Positions 17,094 to 25,057 of a stretch of 64,000 bases of DNA are shown one piece after another (within the stretch, counting starts at the first letter, position 1; every line of letters begins with the position of its first letter). The position numbers and the translations under genes were made by a program. The notes under the pieces were generated by a model, which had not been told where the DNA came from, did not search any database, and saw only the letters and a list, made by a program, of their open reading frames with translations. Origin of the DNA: Roseomonas sp. E05 (GTDB lineage Bacteria > Pseudomonadota > Alphaproteobacteria > Acetobacterales > Acetobacteraceae); the NCBI RefSeq assembly GCF_030063475.1, contig NZ_JASIRT010000007.1:124001-188000 (forward strand), in the 5' to 3' direction.

Positions 17094-18739
17094 GCCGGCA
17101 GCCTGACGATGCGGTTCATCCGGGCGGCGAGCACAGGGTCATGCGTCGCCACCACCAGAGTGCGCCCCTCGGCGGCGGCCAGCAGGGCATTGGTGGCCTC
17201 GGCGGCGGTGGCGCGGTCCAGATGTGCGGTCGGCTCGTCGGCGAGGATGACGCCCACCGCCGGGTCGGCGATGGCGCGTGCGAGCGCCAGGCGCAGGGTC
17301 TCGCCGCCGGAGAGGCCCAGGCCGCCCTCCCCCACCCGGCGCGCCGGGTCATGCCCGGGCAGCAGGCGCGCGAGCGGCACCGCCGCATCCAGCCCGGCAC
17401 GGCCGAGGCGCACATTGTCGCGCAGCGTGGCGGCGAAGACATGCGGCTGCTGGCCGATCCAGGCGATCCGCCGGCGCAGCGTGGCGGCGCTCCCGGCGGT
17501 CAGCGCCGCGCCGCCGAGGGTGACCGTGCCGCTCTCCGGCAGCGCCAGCCCGGCGAGCAGCGCCAGCAGGGTGGACTTGCCGCAGCCACTGGGCCCGAAC
17601 AGCGCCACCCGCTCGCCCCCGGCGATCTGCAGGGAGAAGCCGTCGAAGACCGGCCGAGCCGCCGGGTCATGGCGGAAGACCAGGGCGGCGACGCCGAGCG
17701 CCGGCGGCCGGCCGGCGGGCGTGGCGGCGGCCGACGCGCTCGCGCCCGGCAGAGCGAGGGCGGGCGGTGCGGCGAGCCGGGCCAGAGCCGCCAATGCGGC
17801 CTCACCCGCCGCGCGGTCGTGCCAGGCGGCGGCGAGGTCGCGCAGCGGGTCGAAGAAGGCGGGGGCGAGCAGCAGCACGAACAATGCCGGCCCGAGGCCG
17901 AGCCAGCCGCTCCAGGTGCCGAAGGGCAGCATGCCCAGCAGGTGGAAGCCGATATAGACGGCCACCATCGCCACACCGAGCGCCGAGAACAGTTCCAGCA
18001 CGGCGGAGGAGAGGAAGGCGATGCGCAGCACCGCCATGGTGCGGGCGCGCAGCGTCTCGGCCGCTGCGCGCAGACGGCGCGCGGTGATGTCCACCGCCTC
18101 GAAGGCGCGGATGGTGGGCAGGCCACGAAGGCGGTCGAGCAGCAGCGCGTTCATGCCGCCGACCTCCAGCATCTGCGCCTCGCTCGCCTCCTTCGCCCGC
18201 AGCCCGACCAGCGCCATGAAGAGCGGGATCAACGGGGCGCAGAACAGCAGGATCACGGCCGCCATCCAGGACTGCGTGGCCACCGCCAGCAGCAACACCA
18301 GCGGCACCAGCACGGCGCGCAGCCGGGCGGGGCGGTAGCGCAGCAGATAGGGCAGCACCGCCTCCGCCTGCTCCGCGACCGCCGCCGCCGCGAGGCCGGA
18401 GGCCGGGCGGGCGGCGTCCAGCGGCGAGCGGGCCGCCAGGGCGGCCAGAGCATCCTGCCGCAGCCCGGCCAGGGCCGCGCGGGCGGCACGGAAGGCCATC
18501 CTGCCGCCGAGAGCGTCCAGTGCGGCGCGCGCCAGCCCGGCCAGCGCGAGCAACGCGGCCAGGGGCAGCACGGCGGCCAGCCCCCCTCCCGCGGCCAGCC
18601 GCGCCACGGCCAGCGCCAGCAGCGCCGCCTGCGGCACCCAAAGCAGCGCCGCGGCGGACTGCAGCAGGCCGGCCTGGCGCAGCGCGGACCCGGCCGCCGC
18701 GAGGGCGGGATGGTCCGGCGGGCGGGGCGAGCGGCTCAA
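17090..18739 (-). CDS. cydD: Cytochrome bd assembly ABC transporter subunit CydD
   Basis: A 549-residue fused permease/ATPase. CydD landmarks are GLRAKEASEAQM, RGLPTIRAFEAVD, LRIAFLSSAVLELFSALGVAMVAVYIGF (positions about 216-243) and LLLAPAFFDPLRDL. The ATPase has Walker A GPSGCGKST, signature LSGGETLRLALARAI, Walker B VILADEPTAHLD and the switch His in VATHDPVLA. It pairs with CydC. The ArsR-type regulator gene stop overlaps its start by four bases, so regulator, assembly factors and oxidase are transcribed together. In many bacteria the cydDC genes lie next to cydAB, as here. Confidence 0.94.
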   Translation of the reverse strand: MSRSPRPPDHPALAAAGSALRQAGLLQSAAALLWVPQAALLALAVARLAAGGGLAAVLPLAALLALAGLARAALDALGGRMAFRAARAALAGLRQDALAALAARSPLDAARPASGLAAAAVAEQAEAVLPYLLRYRPARLRAVLVPLVLLLAVATQSWMAAVILLFCAPLIPLFMALVGLRAKEASEAQMLEVGGMNALLLDRLRGLPTIRAFEAVDITARRLRAAAETLRARTMAVLRIAFLSSAVLELFSALGVAMVAVYIGFHLLGMLPFGTWSGWLGLGPALFVLLLAPAFFDPLRDLAAAWHDRAAGEAALAALARLAAPPALALPGASASAAATPAGRPPALGVAALVFRHDPAARPVFDGFSLQIAGGERVALFGPSGCGKSTLLALLAGLALPESGTVTLGGAALTAGSAATLRRRIAWIGQQPHVFAATLRDNVRLGRAGLDAAVPLARLLPGHDPARRVGEGGLGLSGGETLRLALARAIADPAVGVILADEPTAHLDRATAAEATNALLAAAEGRTLVVATHDPVLAARMNRIVRLPA

Positions 18740-19080
18740 GGCGCCGGCAGGCAGAAGACGTCGTGCAGGGTCGCGATGATCCTGGCCACGCGGGGGTCGG
18801 CGATGCGGTAGTGGATCGTCGTGCCGGTGCGCCGCGTGGCGACCAGCCCATCCTCCCGCAGCTTCGCCAGGTGCTGCGACAGAGCCGGCTGGGACAGGCC
18901 GACGCGCTCGACGAGACAGCCGACCGACGCCTCGCCCTCCATGATCAGGAGGCAGAGGACCAGCAGGCGGCGCTCATTGGCCAGCAGGCGCAGCATGGCG
19001 GCGGCTTCGCTGGCCCGCACCTCCATCGTGGCGAGAGGCGAGGCCGCCACAGGCGGGATTTCTTCGCTGATCGGCTCCAT
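18736..19080 (-). CDS. ArsR family regulator, SqrR/BigR persulfide-sensor type
   Basis: A 114-residue winged helix repressor; the start at 19080 (MEPISEE) is preferred to an upstream frame extension because homology begins just after it and a GGAAG box sits before it. The recognition helix is LSQPALSQHLAKLREDGLV. It has three cysteines: Cys43 (VLCLLIMEGE), Cys55 and Cys110 (LHDVFC). The 43/110 pair matches in place and spacing the two cysteines that form a polysulfide bridge in SqrR and BigR; the metal-binding motif of ArsR/CadC is absent. It is the first gene of the cyd operon, so it probably derepresses cytochrome bd in response to sulfide, persulfide or oxidants. The sensor type is an inference. 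Confidence 0.85.
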   Translation of the reverse strand: MEPISEEIPPVAASPLATMEVRASEAAAMLRLLANERRLLVLCLLIMEGEASVGCLVERVGLSQPALSQHLAKLREDGLVATRRTGTTIHYRIADPRVARIIATLHDVFCLPAP

Positions 19081-19150
19081 CGCTCTACTTCCGGTGCTGC
19101 CTGCCGGGATTCCATGGGACGGCCGGCACCACCATGCGCCGGCTGCCACG

Positions 19151-19188
19151 CTTATATAATGGGAGCCTGAAGTACCGAAGTACAGGCA
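19151..19188 (-). promoter_or_regulatory. Promoter/operator region of the arsR-cyd operon
   Basis: Reading toward arsR there is an AT-rich block TATATAAG (19151-19158 region), the only such block nearby and a likely -10. Just upstream at 19167-19187 lies CCTGAAGTACCGAAGTACAGG written on the plus strand in two parts: outer arms CCTG/CAGG, inner arms GTAC/GTAC, and a direct repeat of GAAGTAC. It would overlap the -35 region, fitting a repressor or activator site. No good TTGACA-like -35 is present. Confidence 0.5.
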
Positions 19189-19197
19189 GGGCGGACA

Positions 19198-20472
19198 CTA
19201 CTCGCCGGGCTGCGGCCGCTCCGACCGGAAGGCGTGACGCCGCCACTGGCCAAACGACCGGGTGAACAGCGTGCCCGTGACCCCATGGGCGAGGATGGAG
19301 GCGCCCACAGCCAGGCTGATCACCGGCCAGACCGTCTCCAGCCCGGTCCGGTCCTGGATCTCCATCGCGTAGAACAGGGCGGCTGCGCCGATCGGGCCGA
19401 ACCACCCGCCGAACAGCGCCTCGGGGCGGGCGCGCGTCCAGGGCATGAAGCGCTGGAGCAGCAGCCAGACCGGCAGCCGCCGCAGCAGGAGAATGCCGGC
19501 GGCGAAGGCGAGGCCGCGCCAGCCCAGACCGGCCCAGCCCTGCCATGGAATCACGGCGCCGAACAGGATCATCACCGGCAGGTCGAAGAACCGCCCGAAG
19601 GCCTCGTTGAAGCGTTCCTGACGTTCCGCCACCTCCTCCGAGGGGATGCCGTTGTTCAGCACCGCGCCGGCGGCGAAGGCTGCCAGGATGCCATCCCCGC
19701 CCAGCAGGCGCACGCCGCCCAGCGTCGCCAGCGAAAGCGCCAGCGCAACCGTCACCAGCGAGGCGCGGTCCGCATCGGGCCGCGCCTCGGCCCAGCGCAG
19801 GCCCTTGCGCACCAGCCAGCCCAGGGCAACACCGACGGTCGCCGCACAGCCGATCTCCCAGAGCAGGACATGGACGACCCATTCCAGCCCGGCATCGGCC
19901 GGCCCATGCCCGAGCAGCAGGATGGGGAGCATCACCAGCGGCAAGGCGAGCCCGTCATTCATCCCGCTCTCGGCGTTCAGCGCCGCGGTCAGCTGTTCCG
20001 GTACGGCCCAGCGCGCCAGCCGCCCCGTCAGGATCGGCGCCGAGAGCACGGGGTCGGTCGGGGCGGTGGCGGCACCGATCATGAAGCAGGTGCCCACCGG
20101 CAGGCCCAGCGTCAGCGCGGTGATGGCGCTGCCGGCGAGCCACATGCCGAGCATGCCCGGCCCCAGGATGACGAGCAGCCCGCGCCAATGCGCCCCGAGC
20201 CAGCCTTGCGGCAGGCGGATCGCGGCGGCGGTGACAGCGATGGCGAGAGCGATGCGAGCGGCCTCGCGCAGGATCGCGGCGGATTGTGGATCGGTGCCGG
20301 GGTCGAGGTGGACCAGGCCGAAGCCGACCGGCCCCACCACCACGCCGACCAGCGCGCAAGCAAGCGGCTCCGAGACGCTCAGCCGGGTGTTGAGCAGCCC
20401 GGAGGCGGTGCCGAGCGCGGCCAGCAGACCGAAGGCGCAGAAGACCAGCAGCCAGGGTTCCACGATCATCAT
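19198..20472 (-). CDS. Cation:proton antiporter, CPA1 (NhaP-like) type
   Basis: A 424-residue membrane protein with about 12 hydrophobic segments. It keeps the CPA1 core: ATAPTDPVLSAPILTG in the discontinuous helix and LNAESGMNDGLALPLVMLPI, whose acidic ESGMNDG motif binds the cation. The start at 20472 follows AGGAG by four bases; a longer open frame upstream has no hydrophobic or conserved sequence. It exchanges sodium or potassium for protons across the inner membrane. It is transcribed toward the cyd operon, with only about 50 bp before the arsR promoter. Ion preference is unknown. Confidence 0.9.
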   Translation of the reverse strand: MMIVEPWLLVFCAFGLLAALGTASGLLNTRLSVSEPLACALVGVVVGPVGFGLVHLDPGTDPQSAAILREAARIALAIAVTAAAIRLPQGWLGAHWRGLLVILGPGMLGMWLAGSAITALTLGLPVGTCFMIGAATAPTDPVLSAPILTGRLARWAVPEQLTAALNAESGMNDGLALPLVMLPILLLGHGPADAGLEWVVHVLLWEIGCAATVGVALGWLVRKGLRWAEARPDADRASLVTVALALSLATLGGVRLLGGDGILAAFAAGAVLNNGIPSEEVAERQERFNEAFGRFFDLPVMILFGAVIPWQGWAGLGWRGLAFAAGILLLRRLPVWLLLQRFMPWTRARPEALFGGWFGPIGAAALFYAMEIQDRTGLETVWPVISLAVGASILAHGVTGTLFTRSFGQWRRHAFRSERPQPGE

Positions 20473-21046
20473 GCTGCTCCTGTCGGGTGAGCGGCGCGCC
20501 GCTCCTGCGCCTGGACGGCAGAGGTCCCCGCCGGTGCGTGGGCGCAATCCCGGCCGCCGGATGGGCACTCCCCTGTGGGCAAGACTGACCGTGGCCCCGG
20601 CGCGCCGCCGGCATGCACCTTGGGAAGGGTCGGGGAAATAGACGCCGCACGGCAGCATGGGTTTCCACCACAAGGCAGGCGCAGGACCCTCGCCGTGTCA
20701 CCGCTTCACGGACAGCTACGCCACCTGCGGCTTTCCTGGCTTCGTCCGCTCCCCGCCATCCGCCCATGGATCAGCTTTGCCCGGGCCGTGAGCCCAGCCG
20801 TATGGGCGGCAGCGGCGATCGGAGCGGAACCGCCCAACATGCCCTGCCATGCCGCCCGGGCGGAACGACCGGGCCACGCCTCAGCCATTTTGGCAGAAAC
20901 CTGTCATCTCCAGCGGAACCGATGCGCTTGCCCGGTGTTCTCGAAGCATCCAGAGCGGCAGGCCATGGCCAAGCCATGCGCCGGACCGACAGGGTGAGGT
21001 GCGCAAGGTCGTGCCTGCTCAGCAAGGACAAGACAGGAGGCGAGCG
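20473..21046. other. Divergent intergenic region without a convincing gene
   Basis: A 574-bp gap between the antiporter and the stress membrane operon. Open frames here have no family features, odd codon choice and no ribosome sites. It should contain both promoters. One candidate, a GGAAC-type stress promoter, is listed separately at 20915-20939. AGGAGG at 21035-21040 serves the next gene. I see no riboswitch or small RNA that I could defend. Confidence 0.6.
20915..20939 (+). promoter_or_regulatory. Candidate EcfG-type stress promoter for the DUF3618 operon
   Basis: GGAAC at 20915-20919 is followed after 16 bases by TGTT. The EcfG general-stress sigma factor of alphaproteobacteria recognises GGAAC, 16-17 bases, CGTT. 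It is 107 bp before the first operon gene. Two nearby stress-type genes have the same arrangement. Confidence 0.5.
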
Positions 21047-21802
21047 ATGAGCGATCAGCCTACTCTGCCCGGAGAGCGCCGCGAGCCGCCGCGCGATACG
21101 AAGGCGGATCTCAAGGGAGCGGCATCGGAGGCGCAGGCGCGGACGGGCGAAACGGCCCGCAACCTTCGCAACGAGGCAGGCGAGACCCTGCAGGCGGTGC
21201 GCGCCGAAGGCGAGGACCTGGCGACCGTCGCCCGCGACAAGGTCGAACAGGTCGCGGAGGAGCAGAAGGAGGCCGGCGCGGAACAGGGCCATCATCTGGC
21301 CGAGGCCGTCCGCCGCGTGGCCGACGACCTGGAGGATGCTTCGCCCGAGATTGCGCGCCATGTCCGCAGCGCGGCGGAATCGGTGGACAGCCTGGCAACC
21401 GCGCTGCGCGAGCGCAGCGTCGGCGACCTGGTGGGCCAGGTGAACACCTTCGCACACCGTCAGCCGGTGGCCTTCTTCGGCGCGGCGATGGTGGCGGGCT
21501 TCGCCCTCACCCGCTTCGCCCGCAGCTCGGCGCGGGATGGCGGCACGGTGCACCACAGCGGGCGGCCCGCGAGCCTCGCCAGCCGGTCCGACAGCACGCC
21601 GCACGTGGCCGAGGAGACGCACCGGAATCCGACGATGGCGCCAGGCTGGGTGCCGGAGGGCACCGGCCGGAGCGGCGCGCCGGAGAGCGGCGAGTTGCGC
21701 CCGGCCACCATGCCCGCGGCAACGCTTGGCGGCGCCGCGGCGCACAAGCCCGGTGACGCCCGGCCCGGCAGCATGCCCGGGCCAGCAGGAGGGACGCTCT
21801 GA
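21047..21802 (+). CDS. Stress-type membrane-anchored protein with YtxH/apolipophorin-like helical region
   Basis: A 251-residue protein of no firmly recognised family. Residues 1-130 are a charged, alanine-rich helix (many EA, RA and DK repeats, such as ARDKVEQVAEEQKEAGAEQ) like late-embryogenesis or YtxH-type stress proteins. One hydrophobic segment (about 139-155, PVAFFGAAMVAGFALTRF) follows, then a low-complexity Gly/Pro/His tail. The start is set by AGGAGG seven bases before ATG. It is the first of three overlapping genes, all membrane-linked, with a holin-X protein and a DUF3618 protein. Envelope protection under osmotic or oxidative stress is inferred from context. Confidence 0.8.
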   Translation: MSDQPTLPGERREPPRDTKADLKGAASEAQARTGETARNLRNEAGETLQAVRAEGEDLATVARDKVEQVAEEQKEAGAEQGHHLAEAVRRVADDLEDASPEIARHVRSAAESVDSLATALRERSVGDLVGQVNTFAHRQPVAFFGAAMVAGFALTRFARSSARDGGTVHHSGRPASLASRSDSTPHVAEETHRNPTMAPGWVPEGTGRSGAPESGELRPATMPAATLGGAAAHKPGDARPGSMPGPAGGTL

Positions 21803-22194
21803 TGACGCCCGAAGCCAATCGTTCGGTCCCCGACCTGCTCGGTGACCTGGTCAACCAGACCTCGAGCCTTATGCGCAAGGAGGTGCAGCTCGCGCGCGCG
21901 GAAGTGGGCGAGAAGGTCAGCCAGGTCGGCGCTTCGGCCGGCAGTATCGCCGTCGGTGGCGCGCTGCTGCTGGGCGCGCTGATCGTGCTGCTGGAGGCTG
22001 TGGTCGCCTTCCTCGTCTATCTCGGCCTCTCGGTATGGGTTTCCGGGCTGATCGTCGGCGTGGTCGTCGCGATCATCGGCTACCTCATGCTGCGTGCCGG
22101 GCTGAACCGCCTGAAGGCCGCGAACCTCACCCCGCAACGGACCGTGACGCAGCTCTCCCGCGACGCGACGGCAGCCAAGGAACAGGTGCGATGA
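21802..22194 (+). CDS. Holin-X superfamily III / YqjE-like membrane protein
   Basis: A 130-residue protein. Residues 1-45 are amphipathic (LLGDLVNQTSSLMRKEVQLARAEV), the hallmark of the Actinobacterial holin-X / YqjE family. Two strong transmembrane helices follow (about 48-72 and 77-98), then a basic tail. Despite the family name, chromosomal members are not phage lysis genes; they occur beside DUF3618 and YqjD/ElaB-type proteins, which bind ribosomes or membranes in stationary phase. Its ATG overlaps the stop of the preceding gene by one base and its own stop overlaps the DUF3618 start by four. Confidence 0.88.
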   Translation: MTPEANRSVPDLLGDLVNQTSSLMRKEVQLARAEVGEKVSQVGASAGSIAVGGALLLGALIVLLEAVVAFLVYLGLSVWVSGLIVGVVVAIIGYLMLRAGLNRLKAANLTPQRTVTQLSRDATAAKEQVR

Positions 22195-23417
22195 GCGAGA
22201 CCACGAACCCGAATGGCCAGTCCCCCGCCGAGATCGAGGAGGATGTCGAGCGCACCCGGGCCCGTGTCACCGACACCATCGAGGCGCTGCGGGAGCGCAT
22301 GTCGCCCGGCCAGGTGATGGACCAGCTGATGGACTATGCGCGGGAGTCCGGAGGGCCGGAGCTCATGCGCAATCTCGGCGCCTCGGTGCGCGACAACCCG
22401 CTGCCGCTGTTGCTCGTCGGCGCCGGGCTGGGCTGGATGATGCTCTCCAGCGGCCGGCGGCCGGTGACCTATCCGGCCACTCGCGCGCCCGACCCGCACC
22501 AGGCGCTGCTGCCGCCGCCGCCGTCCGGCAGCAGTGCTCCCGGCCTCGGCACCCGCGCGGGCGAGGCCGCCCGCCACGCGGGTGAGCGCACACAGGGCAT
22601 GATGGGCGGGATGCGTGACCACGCCAGCTCCGGTGCGGGCTCGGTGCGCGACACTGCCTCCAGCACCTATGCCGCGGGGGCCGGGATGGCCAGCCGGACC
22701 GCCGGTGCCGTGAGCGATGCGGCCTCCCGGACCGGCGCCACGGCTTCGGACCTCGCCAACCAGGCGTCCGAGGGGCTGAGCAGCGCCCGCCGCGCCGCCA
22801 CCGCCAGCTATCACGACGCCTCGGACAGCATGGCGCGCGGCTATGGCGCGGCCTCCGCGCGGGCGGGCATGCTGGCGGACCGCACGCGGGGCAGCATGAC
22901 CCACATCACGCAGGAGCAGCCGCTGCTCTTCGGTGCGCTCGGCCTCGCGCTGGGCGCGGCGCTCGGCGCCCTGCTGCCGCGCACGGAAACCGAGGACCGG
23001 CTGATGGGCGAGGCGAGCGATGCCGCCGCCGATCGCGCCACTGCGGCCGTCCAGCAGGGCTACACGCAGGCGAAGGAGACTGCAACGGAACACCTGGAGC
23101 GCGGCAAGGAGAAGCTCGAGGAGACCTACGCCCATTCGCAGGACGAGCTGCGCAAGGGCGATCTCTCCGCCCAGAAGGTGGCGGATGTGGTCAGCGGCGC
23201 CGCGGCGGAGGTGAAGAAGACCGCCACCGACACGGCGCACGGGATGAAGGAAGAAGCGAAGAACGGGGTCGGCACGAGCGGCTCCAAGGCGGGTGCGGAG
23301 AGCTCCGGCGGCGACAAGGCCGAGACGAAGCCCGCCGCGACCTCACCGCAGGCCGGTGCGGCGACGACGCCATCTTCCGGTTCGGTGTCGCCACGCCCGA
23401 CCGCACCGCCGTTCTGA
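22191..23417 (+). CDS. DUF3618 domain membrane protein
   Basis: A 408-residue protein. The N-terminus is the DUF3618 motif PAEIEEDVERTRARVTDTIEALRERMSPGQVMDQ (about residues 11-45), followed by a hydrophobic helix (NPLPLLLVGAGLGWMML). The middle is a long Ala/Ser/Gly-rich helical repeat region, a second hydrophobic stretch (about 243-263, PLLFGALGLALGAALGALLP) follows, and the C-terminal tail is rich in Lys/Glu like LEA or CsbD proteins. Length varies greatly in this family. It ends the three-gene operon and is followed by a strong terminator. The biochemical function is unknown; association with general stress response is inferred. Confidence 0.88.
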   Translation: MSETTNPNGQSPAEIEEDVERTRARVTDTIEALRERMSPGQVMDQLMDYARESGGPELMRNLGASVRDNPLPLLLVGAGLGWMMLSSGRRPVTYPATRAPDPHQALLPPPPSGSSAPGLGTRAGEAARHAGERTQGMMGGMRDHASSGAGSVRDTASSTYAAGAGMASRTAGAVSDAASRTGATASDLANQASEGLSSARRAATASYHDASDSMARGYGAASARAGMLADRTRGSMTHITQEQPLLFGALGLALGAALGALLPRTETEDRLMGEASDAAADRATAAVQQGYTQAKETATEHLERGKEKLEETYAHSQDELRKGDLSAQKVADVVSGAAAEVKKTATDTAHGMKEEAKNGVGTSGSKAGAESSGGDKAETKPAATSPQAGAATTPSSGSVSPRPTAPPF

Positions 23418-23467
23418 GCGCCCGGCCGCCGCGCTGCGGCGATCCTGGCCGATACACTGCTCCGGGA

Positions 23468-23499
23468 GGGGGGCTGGGGATTTCCCCGGCCCCCCTTTT
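23468..23499 (+). terminator. Intrinsic terminator of the DUF3618 operon
   Basis: A 12-bp stem, GGGGGGCTGGGG with CCCCGGCCCCCC (one T-G wobble), a four-base ATTT loop, then TTTT. It starts 50 bases after the DUF3618 stop. Confidence 0.88.
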
Positions 23500-23509
23500 C
23501 CTGCGCACC

Positions 23510-23534
23510 GGAACCGCAGCTCGCGGCACGAGTT
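23510..23534 (+). promoter_or_regulatory. Candidate EcfG-type stress promoter for the MBL-fold gene
   Basis: GGAAC at 23510-23514, 16-base spacer, then AGTT at 23531-23534. This fits the GGAAC-N16-CGTT stress promoter with one change and lies 25 bases before the start codon, just after the upstream operon's terminator. Confidence 0.5.
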
Positions 23535-23559
23535 GGTGGGGATGCAAGGAGAAGCCTCG

Positions 23560-24429
23560 ATGACCCAGCAAATCCCCGTCGCCGACGCGGCCGCCACCGG
23601 AACGGATCAGGAGGACGGCACCCGCGCGGTGGCCGCCGACCTCGCCTACAAGCGGCTCGCCATCGTGAACATCGCCTTCTGGGGGCGGCCGGGGGAGCCG
23701 GGATGGGTGCTGGTGGATGCCGGCCTGCCCGGCAGCACCGGCATCATCCGTCGGGCGGCGGCGGAGCGTTTCGGCACCCATCCGCCCGCGGCCATCCTGC
23801 TGACCCATGGTCATTTCGACCACACCGGCGCCCTGGTGACGCTGGCGCAGGAGTGGCAGGCGCCGGTCTATGCGCATCCGCTGGAGCACCCCTACCTGGA
23901 CGGACGCTCCTCCTATCCGCCACCTGACCCCTGGGTCGGCGGGGGAGTGATGGCGCTGATCTCACCGACCTTTCCGCGCGGCCCCGTGGATGTCGGCAGC
24001 GCCCTGCGTGCCCTGCCGGAGGATGGCAGTCTGCCCTTCATGCCGGGCTGGCGCTGGCTGCACACGCCCGGCCATGCGCCCGGCCATGTCTCATTGTGGC
24101 GCGAGGCCGACCGCCTGCTGATGGCCGGCGACGCGGTGATTACCACGGCGCAGGAAGCCGCCTACGGCGCGATCACGCAGGAGACCGAGCTGCACGGCCC
24201 CCCGAGGTACTACACGCCGGACTGGGAGGCCGCCCGGGACTCCGCCCGGCGGCTCGCCGCGCTGGAGCCGGAGATCCTGGTGACCGGGCACGGCCAGGCG
24301 CTGCAGGGCGCCGGGATGCGCGCGGCCCTGCACCGCTTGGCACGCGACTTCGACACGGTCGCGGTACCGAAGAAGGGCCGCTATGTCGGCCACGCCGCCC
24401 GTGCGGAGGATGGCTCGGCCTATCGCTGA
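23560..24429 (+). CDS. MBL-fold metallo-hydrolase
   Basis: A 289-residue metallo-beta-lactamase fold enzyme. The metal-binding motif LLTHGHFDHTGAL (H-x-H-x-D-H) lies at about residues 82-94; further ligands are the His of HTPGHAPGHVSLW, the Asp of LLMAGDAVIT and the His of VTGHGQAL. The order fits the glyoxalase II-like/YflN group rather than beta-lactamases. The start at 23560 has AAGGAG eight bases before it; an in-frame ATG at 23542 lacks such a site. It stands between stress genes and has its own candidate stress promoter, so thioester or peroxide detoxification is possible, but the substrate is unknown. Confidence 0.88.
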   Translation: MTQQIPVADAAATGTDQEDGTRAVAADLAYKRLAIVNIAFWGRPGEPGWVLVDAGLPGSTGIIRRAAAERFGTHPPAAILLTHGHFDHTGALVTLAQEWQAPVYAHPLEHPYLDGRSSYPPPDPWVGGGVMALISPTFPRGPVDVGSALRALPEDGSLPFMPGWRWLHTPGHAPGHVSLWREADRLLMAGDAVITTAQEAAYGAITQETELHGPPRYYTPDWEAARDSARRLAALEPEILVTGHGQALQGAGMRAALHRLARDFDTVAVPKKGRYVGHAARAEDGSAYR

Positions 24430-24447
24430 GCCGGCCCTGAAACGCGT

Positions 24448-24476
24448 TGCGCCGCACGGCGGGACTGTGCGGCGCA
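24448..24476. terminator. Hairpin between convergent MBL and DUF892 genes
   Basis: A perfect 10-bp stem (TGCGCCGCAC with GTGCGGCGCA) and 9-base loop, 18 bases after the MBL stop and 24 bases after the DUF892 stop. No long T-run follows, so termination in either direction is likely but not certain. Confidence 0.6.
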
Positions 24477-24500
24477 GGATGGCGCGGAAGGGGCCGGGCC

Positions 24501-25004
24501 TCAGGCGGCTTTCGCGGCCGCCGGGTTGATCTGCTTGTTCGCCATGTCGTTCAGCAGCGTGTCGGTCTGCTTCTCCTCGTTCAGCGTCTCCTCGAGGAGT
24601 TGCACGACCTCCTTATGGCCGGAGGCCTTGGCCCAGGCGACCAGTGCGCCGTAGCGCGCCATCTCATAGTGCTCGATGGCCTGCGCGCCGGCGATCAGCC
24701 CCGCGTCACGCACCGGCGAGGGCTCCTTCGCCTCGTCGAGCAGTTCCTCACATTCCTCCACGAGGCCATTGAGCGCCTCGCAGGTGATGCCCTGCGCCCG
24801 CTTGCCGAGCGCCTCGAACACCTGCTGCAGGCGCTCGATCTGCGTCTGCGTCTGCTCGCGGTGATGCATGAAGGCGTCGCGCAGCTGCTCGTTCTGCGCG
24901 GCCTTGGCCATCTTCGGGAGTGCCTTCAGGATTTGCCGCTCGGCGTAGTACACGTCCTTCAGCGTGTGCAGGAACAGATCGTCGATGGACTTGATGCCGG
25001 CCAT
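24501..25004 (-). CDS. DUF892 ferritin-like protein (YciE/YciF type)
   Basis: A 167-residue protein of the DUF892 ferritin-like family, a four-helix bundle with a di-iron type core. Recognisable segments are IKSIDDLFLHTLKDVYYAERQILKALPKMAKAA, giving the first helix with Asp/Glu ligands (residues 4-36), HHREQTQTQIERLQQVFEALG, and HYEMARYGALVAWAKASGH near the fourth helix. The start at 25004 is where family homology begins. Members are induced by osmotic, acid or general stress in several bacteria. A GGAAC-type candidate promoter lies 54 bases upstream. Iron or radical handling is possible; no function has been proven for most members. Confidence 0.9.
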   Translation of the reverse strand: MAGIKSIDDLFLHTLKDVYYAERQILKALPKMAKAAQNEQLRDAFMHHREQTQTQIERLQQVFEALGKRAQGITCEALNGLVEECEELLDEAKEPSPVRDAGLIAGAQAIEHYEMARYGALVAWAKASGHKEVVQLLEETLNEEKQTDTLLNDMANKQINPAAAKAA

Positions 25005-25057
25005 GAAAGAAATCCCCGTGCTGGTTTTGGGCTGCGCCAGAATGCGCCTGCCTGGAT

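Noticed and set aside
19155-19160. A perfect TATAAT on the plus strand
   Set aside because: No -35 element at 17 bases and no plus-strand gene follows; the same bases make sense as the minus-strand -10 of arsR-cyd.
20826-20850. Another GGAAC near 20830 as a stress promoter
   Set aside because: No NGTT occurs 16 or 17 bases downstream.
20473-21046. Several open frames in the antiporter-stress gap
   Set aside because: No ribosome sites, no homology-like segments, and unusual residue content (many Arg, Pro and Cys).
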